Origin: Ga0077530 sp046293075
Lineage (GTDB): Bacteria > Pseudomonadota > Alphaproteobacteria > Rhizobiales > Hyphomicrobiaceae
DNA length: 64,000 nucleotides
Assembly (NCBI GenBank): GCA_046293075.1
Contig: JBKBPL010000014.1
Coordinates: 36,214-100,213 of the forward strand
Reading direction: 5' to 3'
Shown in pieces: positions 59,641-64,000 of the stretch; the first letter of the stretch is position 1, and each line of letters starts with the position of its first letter. The notes beneath the pieces were generated by a model. The model had not been told where the DNA came from, did no database searches, and saw only the letters and a program-made list of their open reading frames with translations. The position numbers were made by a program, and so were the translations under genes.

Positions 59641-60645
59641 ATGACTGCAAAACCCAAGGTCGCCGTTATCGGCACGGGCGGCACGATCACGGCGATCAGC
59701 GGCATCGGCCCGCTCGATATGATCGAGTACACCTCATCGGGCCACCTGCTCGAGGCGGACCAGCTCGTGGCGCGCTATCCGGAAGTGAACGAGGTCGCCG
59801 AGGTCATTCCCATCCGCTTCAAGGCGGTGCCGTCGCCCGCCATTTTCTTTCCGGAGTGGAAGGCGCTGGTCCTCGCCGCCGAGAAGGCTGTCGCCGATCA
59901 CCCGGGTCTTGCGGGCATCGTCATCCTGCACGGTACGGCGACGCTCGAGGAAACCGCCTACGCCCTCTCACTCACGGCCAAGGTACAGATTCCGATCATA
60001 TTGGTCGGTTCCCAGCGCCCGGCAAGCGCGCTCTCGTCGGACGCCGGCCTGAACCTCGTCAATGCCGTGCGCACGGCGGCCAGCGCCGAGGCGCGCGGTG
60101 TCGGCGTCCTCGTGTGTCTCAATGACGAGATCCAGGCCGCGCGTGAGGTGACGAAGACGTCCACCGCGCGCCTCCAGACGTTCCGCAGCCCCGACTTCGG
60201 CGCCCTCGGGCACGCCGACGGTGACCGGATTGCGTTCTACCGCCGCCCTCTCCGGCGCGCAGCGCCCGATACGGAGTTCGACATTCGCGGGCTCGACGCA
60301 CTGCCGCGCGTTGACATCGCCTACTCCTATACGGGCAATGACGGCACGGCCACGCGCGCCTTCTTGACTGCCGGCGCCAAGGGCATTGTCGCGGCGGCCT
60401 TCGCCCCGGGCATGCTGGCCCCTGGCGAGTTCGACGCGCTCAGGGAAGCGGTTGCCGTCGGCGTCGTGGTCGTGCTTGCCACCCGCGTCGGCTCAGGGCG
60501 GGCCTTTGCCTCGGCGAAACTGCGCGAGGCAGGTTTCATCACCGCCGACAATCTCAACCCGCAGAAAGCGCGCATTCTGCTGGCGCTGGCGCTCACCCGC
60601 ACCAGCGATCCTGCCCGCATCCGCGAGATCTTCGCGACGTACTGA
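59641..60645 (+). CDS. Type II asparaginase-like protein lacking the catalytic aspartate
   Basis: 334 residues. The nucleophile Thr15 is in VIGTGGTITAISG, the second catalytic Thr99 in VILHGTATLEETAY and the Lys172 in AREVTKTSTAR. In E. coli asparaginases the second motif is HGTDT; here Ala100 replaces the aspartate that completes the Thr-Lys-Asp triad (codon GCG). It may therefore hydrolyse another amide, or be a lyase- or racemase-like relative. No signal peptide is visible, so it should be cytoplasmic. It is convergent with the TRAP transporter genes, 12 bases apart. Confidence 0.85.
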   Translation: MTAKPKVAVIGTGGTITAISGIGPLDMIEYTSSGHLLEADQLVARYPEVNEVAEVIPIRFKAVPSPAIFFPEWKALVLAAEKAVADHPGLAGIVILHGTATLEETAYALSLTAKVQIPIILVGSQRPASALSSDAGLNLVNAVRTAASAEARGVGVLVCLNDEIQAAREVTKTSTARLQTFRSPDFGALGHADGDRIAFYRRPLRRAAPDTEFDIRGLDALPRVDIAYSYTGNDGTATRAFLTAGAKGIVAAAFAPGMLAPGEFDALREAVAVGVVVVLATRVGSGRAFASAKLREAGFITADNLNPQKARILLALALTRTSDPARIREIFATY

Positions 60646-60657
60646 TCGCTGCCGCGC

Positions 60658-61980
60658 TCAGAATCCGATCCGGACCAGCCATAGCGTGATTGCGGGGAAC
60701 ATTACCAGGATGGCCGTCCGCACCATATCGCTGACGACGAAGGGAAGGACGCCGCGGTAGGTGTGCCCGATGGGCACACCGGGGGCCATGGAGTTGATGA
60801 TGAAGAGATTGAGCCCGACCGGCGGCGTGATGAGCCCGACCTCGACGACAATGAGCACGATGATCCCGAACCAGATGGCTGTTTCTTCCGGGGTGAGGCC
60901 GAAGTCGAGGGCCATCACCACGGGGAAGAACACTGGGATCGTCAGCAGCATCATGGAAAGCGAGTCCATCAGGCAGCCAAGGATCAGGTAGCACACCAGG
61001 ATCAGCGCCAGAATGGTCAGCGGCGCGAGGCCGGATGCCTGTGCCCAGTCGGCGGCCGCCTGCGGAAGCTGGGTCAGCGCGAGGAAGGTATTGAATGCCG
61101 CTGCCCCGAGAATGATGAAATAGATCATCGCCGACGCGACAGCGGTCTCGAGTATGCAGGCGGCAAATGTCGGCCCGTCGAGGCGACCGGTCGCGAGCGC
61201 ATAGAAGCCTGTCGCGACAGCGCCGATGGCTGCACCCTCGGTCGGCGTGAACCAGCCCACATAGATGCCGCCGAGCACGAGCGCGAAGATCGCCGCCACC
61301 GGCCACACGCGCCTGAGCGATCGGAGACGCTCGCTGCCCCCCTTGCGTTCAAATACGCCGGACGAGCCCGGCGAGAGGCGCACGAACACCGACACCGTGA
61401 TGACATAGCCGATCGCGGCGAGAATGCCGGGAACAAGCGCCGCCATGAACATCTTGACGATATTCTGCTCCGTCAGCACCGCATAGACGACGAGCACGAT
61501 CGACGGCGGAATGAGAATGCCGAGCGTGCCGCCGGCCGCCAGCACGCCCGTTGCGAGCGCCCCCGAATAGCCATTGCGGCGCAGCTCCGGAAGCGCGACC
61601 TGCCCCATGGTGGCCGCCGTCGCGAGCGAGGAGCCGCATACCGAGCCGAACCCCGCGCACGCACCCACTGCCGCCATCGCGAGGCCGCCGCGGCGATGGC
61701 CCACCCAATCGGCCGCCGCGCGAAAGAGCGACTCCGACAGCCCCGAGCGCGTCGCGAACTGCCCCATGAGCAGAAAGAGCGGGATGATCGAGAGCGAGTG
61801 GCTCGAGAACGTATCGTATGTGAGAGTCTTCAAGCCCGCGAGCGCCGGCACCATCGAGCCGGTGACGATCCAGGTGCCGCAGAGGCCGGTGAGCAGCATC
61901 GCGGCGCCAAGCGGCACGCGCAGGAGCATGGCGCCGAGCACTACGGCAAACGCAATCCCCGCCAGTGCCGCGCCGCTCAT
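60658..61980 (-). CDS. TRAP transporter large permease (DctM type)
   Basis: 440 residues with about twelve membrane helices. FSSHSLSIIPLFLLMGQFATRSGLS and GCLMDSLSMMLLTIPVFFPV are the two inverted-repeat signature regions. GSVCGSSLATAATMGQVALPELRRNGYSG, in part GSSLATAATMG, and GILIPPSIVLVVYAVLTEQN are DctM hallmarks. It forms the sodium-driven elevator channel with the small subunit. Its start overlaps the small-permease stop in an ATGA arrangement. Confidence 0.93.
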   Translation of the reverse strand: MSGAALAGIAFAVVLGAMLLRVPLGAAMLLTGLCGTWIVTGSMVPALAGLKTLTYDTFSSHSLSIIPLFLLMGQFATRSGLSESLFRAAADWVGHRRGGLAMAAVGACAGFGSVCGSSLATAATMGQVALPELRRNGYSGALATGVLAAGGTLGILIPPSIVLVVYAVLTEQNIVKMFMAALVPGILAAIGYVITVSVFVRLSPGSSGVFERKGGSERLRSLRRVWPVAAIFALVLGGIYVGWFTPTEGAAIGAVATGFYALATGRLDGPTFAACILETAVASAMIYFIILGAAAFNTFLALTQLPQAAADWAQASGLAPLTILALILVCYLILGCLMDSLSMMLLTIPVFFPVVMALDFGLTPEETAIWFGIIVLIVVEVGLITPPVGLNLFIINSMAPGVPIGHTYRGVLPFVVSDMVRTAILVMFPAITLWLVRIGF

Positions 61981-62525
61981 GGTCGGATCTCCGAGGCACC
62001 CTCAGGCCCGACCAACACCGCATTCAGACTGCGCCAGACGGTGTAGAAGCACGTGAGCACGAAGACGAGCGCCGCCGCCGATCCCGCCGCATAGCCCCAC
62101 CAGATCGGCATCTGGAGGATCATACTGGTTTCGCCATAGGCGCGCTTGTCGAGGAAGCCAAGCCAGAGCTGCCACGTCACGATCACTGCGGCAATGCTCA
62201 TGGCGACATTGCCGAGAACCGCGAGCGCGGCCCACAGGCGCACCGGCAGATAGGCCGCCAGAAGATCGACCGTAACGTGCCCCTGGCGAAGCTGGCACCA
62301 GGGCAGAAAGGCGAAGATGGCGACTGCGCAACCCGCCTCCACCAGCTCGAAGTCGCCGGGCACGGGCCCCAGCCCCATGCGCGTAAAGGCGCGGCCGGTA
62401 ATCGAGACCGCCGACATCACCGCGAGGGCGACGAGCAGAATGCCCCCCGCAAGCGCCATCAGCTTCGCGAGGCTGCCGATGACGCGGCCCACGGCGACCT
62501 CGGCCGAAGGGGCGATGCCTGTCAT
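61977..62525 (-). CDS. TRAP transporter small permease (DctQ type)
   Basis: 182 residues with four membrane helices: GGILLVALAVMSAVSITGRAF, VEAGCAVAIFAFLPWCQLRQGHVTVDLLAAYL, then AVLGNVAMSIAAVIVTWQLWLGF and GYAAGSAAALVFVLTCFYTVWR. The QGHVTVDL motif is the DctQ signature. The ATG at 62525 follows GGGAGAGGG. It sits between the binding protein and the large permease, as usual. Confidence 0.9.
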   Translation of the reverse strand: MTGIAPSAEVAVGRVIGSLAKLMALAGGILLVALAVMSAVSITGRAFTRMGLGPVPGDFELVEAGCAVAIFAFLPWCQLRQGHVTVDLLAAYLPVRLWAALAVLGNVAMSIAAVIVTWQLWLGFLDKRAYGETSMILQMPIWWGYAAGSAAALVFVLTCFYTVWRSLNAVLVGPEGASEIRP

Positions 62526-62526
62526 C

Positions 62527-62640
62527 TCCCTCTCCCGATCCTTAAGGGGAGCAGGCTCGAGGGGAGAGGCCGCGGCAAGCGGGCGCACGCGCCGCCGGGC
62601 CTCGCCCATGCCCCCTGCCTGGAAGCGGGGAGAGAGGATG
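62527..62640. repeat. Degenerate relative of the palindromic repeat
   Basis: The gap between dctP and dctQ has arms CTCCCTCTCCCGATCCTTAAGG with GGGGAGCAGG, and a right arm GAAGCGGGGAGAGAGG. Order and spacing resemble the copies at 7537 and 46373, but the centre differs, so homology is uncertain. Confidence 0.35.
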
Positions 62641-62684
62641 CCCTCCACCGCCGTGCTCCTTCAATGCGCGGCAAGAGGCGCCCG

Positions 62685-63737
62685 TCACTCGGGGCCGGCA
62701 TACTTGGCGATCAGAGCCCGCGCATCCTTCAACATCTCCGCGGCGGGATAGCCCTTCTCCGTCATCTCCTTGACCCAGGCTTCCGCGATCGGCGCCGCGG
62801 CAGCCTTCCAGCGCGCCGTCTCCGCGGCGTCGAGCGTGATCAACTTGTTGCCGGCGGCCTTTGCTGCGGCAATGCCGGGCGCGTCACCCTCGTCCATCAC
62901 CCGCCCGACCCACTTCGATGTCTCCTTGCCGCTATTGGCGTCGATGACCTTCTTGATGTCGGCCGGGAGTGCAGCGTACTTCGCCTTGTTCATAGCGAAG
63001 ACGAAGAAGCTCGTGTAAAGGCCGCGGCTCCCCGTGAAGTTCGTGTGCGACTGCACGAGCTGGGCGACCTTGAGCGGCGTCGTCACCTCCCAGGGGATGA
63101 CCGTGCCGTCGATCACGCCTTTCGAGAGGGCCTCCGGCATGGCCGGCACCGGCATGCCGACCGGCGTCGCACCGAGCGCGCTGAGGAGCGCCGTCGCCTG
63201 ACGCGTGGGCCCGCGCAGCTTCAAGCCCTTGAGGTCCTCAAGCTTGGTGACGCCGCCGCCCTTCACGTGCAGGAGCCCGGGCCCGTGCACATGCACGGCA
63301 ATGATGTGGACGCTGTCGAGCTCCTTCTTGAGGTACTTCTCGTAGAAATCCCAGGCCGCTTGGCTGGTGGTCTCCGCACTCGCGGGAATGAACGGCAGCT
63401 CGAACACCTCGGTCCCGGGGAAACGGCCTGGCGTGTAGCCCGGCAGCGTCCACACGATGTCAACCACGCCGTCACGCGCCTGATCGATCAGCGCCGGCGG
63501 CCGCCCGCCGAGTTGCATCGACGGATAGACCTCGATCTTGACCTTGCCGCCCGCTTCTTTGGCGACCTTCTCGGCCCAAGGCGTGATGAAATTCTTCGGC
63601 ACCGGGGCGGGGGCAGGCAGGAAGTGGTGGATGCGCAACGTCACCTCTTGCGCCGAGCCAACCACCGGCCACACCGACAGCGCCGCCGCCAGCGTCAGCG
63701 CGGCCAAACCGAGGTACCTGCTCAATCGTGATGTCAT
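62685..63737 (-). CDS. TRAP transporter substrate-binding protein (DctP type)
   Basis: 350 residues. A Sec signal peptide (LGLAALTLAAALSVWPVVGSAQE) is followed by EVTLRIHHFLPAPAPVPKNFITPWAEKVAKEAGGKVKIEVYP, in which LRIHHFLPA and FITPWAEKV are family features. The carboxylate-binding arginine should lie in LKLRGPTRQATALLSALGATPVGMP. The protein captures a carboxylate or similar ligand in the periplasm. GGAGGAGC is 5 bases before the ATG. An asparaginase-like enzyme and a lactonase-like hydrolase flank the transporter, but the ligand cannot be read. Confidence 0.92.
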   Translation of the reverse strand: MTSRLSRYLGLAALTLAAALSVWPVVGSAQEVTLRIHHFLPAPAPVPKNFITPWAEKVAKEAGGKVKIEVYPSMQLGGRPPALIDQARDGVVDIVWTLPGYTPGRFPGTEVFELPFIPASAETTSQAAWDFYEKYLKKELDSVHIIAVHVHGPGLLHVKGGGVTKLEDLKGLKLRGPTRQATALLSALGATPVGMPVPAMPEALSKGVIDGTVIPWEVTTPLKVAQLVQSHTNFTGSRGLYTSFFVFAMNKAKYAALPADIKKVIDANSGKETSKWVGRVMDEGDAPGIAAAKAAGNKLITLDAAETARWKAAAAPIAEAWVKEMTEKGYPAAEMLKDARALIAKYAGPE

Positions 63738-63893
63738 CTAGCTCCTCCCTGGGGTGCCGGCCGATTCCTGGTCCTGGCCTGTAGGTTGCCATAGCGCCAA
63801 GCTATGACGACACTCAGACGCCGGCAATTATCCGACTGTATAAGTAGCCAAATAAAGCGCCAGCCCGCGCAGCCGTGTCGCGCTGCAGCGTTG

Positions 63894-64000
63894 CTAGCCG
63901 ATCCGCTCGGCATCGAGCTTGTGCACCGTGCCGGCGGTTTCAGCCTTCCAGGCCGGGTAGCGCTTCAGGATCAGCGGGTCATGGCCCGGAATGACGTTCT
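63894..64000 (-). CDS. Metallo-beta-lactamase-fold hydrolase, AHL-lactonase-like (C-terminal part)
   Basis: Only the last 34 codons and the TAG stop are inside the window. They read NVIPGHDPLILKRYPAW and end VHKLDAERIG. The PGHDP motif followed by a Tyr-Pro segment is the C-terminal hallmark of AttM/AiiB-like quorum-quenching lactonases, where the His is a zinc ligand. The gene runs off the right edge. It precedes dctP on the same strand by about 160 bases. Confidence 0.65.
   Translation of the reverse strand, partial: NVIPGHDPLILKRYPAWKAETAGTVHKLDAERIG

Overview
The window looks like a high-GC alphaproteobacterial chromosome segment, most likely Hyphomicrobiales. The aa3 oxidase operon has the order coxB-coxA-ctaB-coxF-ctaG-coxC, with the tiny CoxF usual in that order. 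An rpmH-rnpA-yidC-engB cluster, a two-subunit GcvP, an intracellular PHB depolymerase and a CCA-encoding tRNA-Thr gene agree with this. A 10-N scaffold gap flanked by poly-G/poly-C sequence (5098-5207) indicates a draft or metagenome assembly.

Layout. 1-10 kb: a transporter tail, a Clp_N/coiled-coil protein, a SAF-domain dehydrogenase, a TPR protein, uvrB (broken on paper by the gap and carrying two in-frame copies of a dispersed palindromic repeat), a GST and phaZ. 10-17 kb: chaB, then a divergent pair of operons for threonine breakdown (KBL-like synthase and SDR-type threonine dehydrogenase) and glycine cleavage (NAD-kinase-like protein, GcvPA, GcvPB). 17-22 kb: two divergent fatty-acid-activating enzymes, one an ACP/adenylation/PlsC fusion. 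22-34 kb: a stress and maintenance island with a PEBP protein, a Lon/Hsp20/PhoU operon, a THUMP protein, DUF2267, CheR-like and RtcA proteins, GYD, BCAM0308-like, triple-BON and Fpg-like proteins. 34-42 kb: cyanase, rhodanese, an acyl-CoA-dehydrogenase-like protein, OsmC and a nitrate/cyanate-type ABC transporter with a divergent TetR regulator. 42-50 kb: tRNA-Thr and housekeeping genes, including malate dehydrogenase. 50-53.6 kb: the rpmH cluster. 54-59.5 kb: the aa3 oxidase operon. 59.6-63.7 kb: an asparaginase-like protein with a TRAP transporter. The window closes with the tail of a lactonase-like hydrolase.

The main discovery is regulatory. Seven exact TTGA-N6-TCAA palindromes (FNR/FixK/Anr type) lie between 12.67 and 31.47 kb, all in gaps between genes. 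They sit ahead of the threonine/glycine operons, both acyl-activating enzymes, the phoU-hsp20-lon operon, DUF2267/THUMP, and the divergent rtcA-cheR and GYD/BCAM0308/BON/Fpg operons. Together with the gene content, this describes a low-oxygen-induced island resembling the lxa (low-oxygen-activated) locus of Burkholderia cenocepacia, from which the BCAM0308 family takes its name. The alphaproteobacterial version joins PHB and lipid activation, threonine-to-glycine-to-C1 metabolism, proteostasis and RNA-end processing in one putative regulon. No Crp/Fnr regulator gene is in the window.
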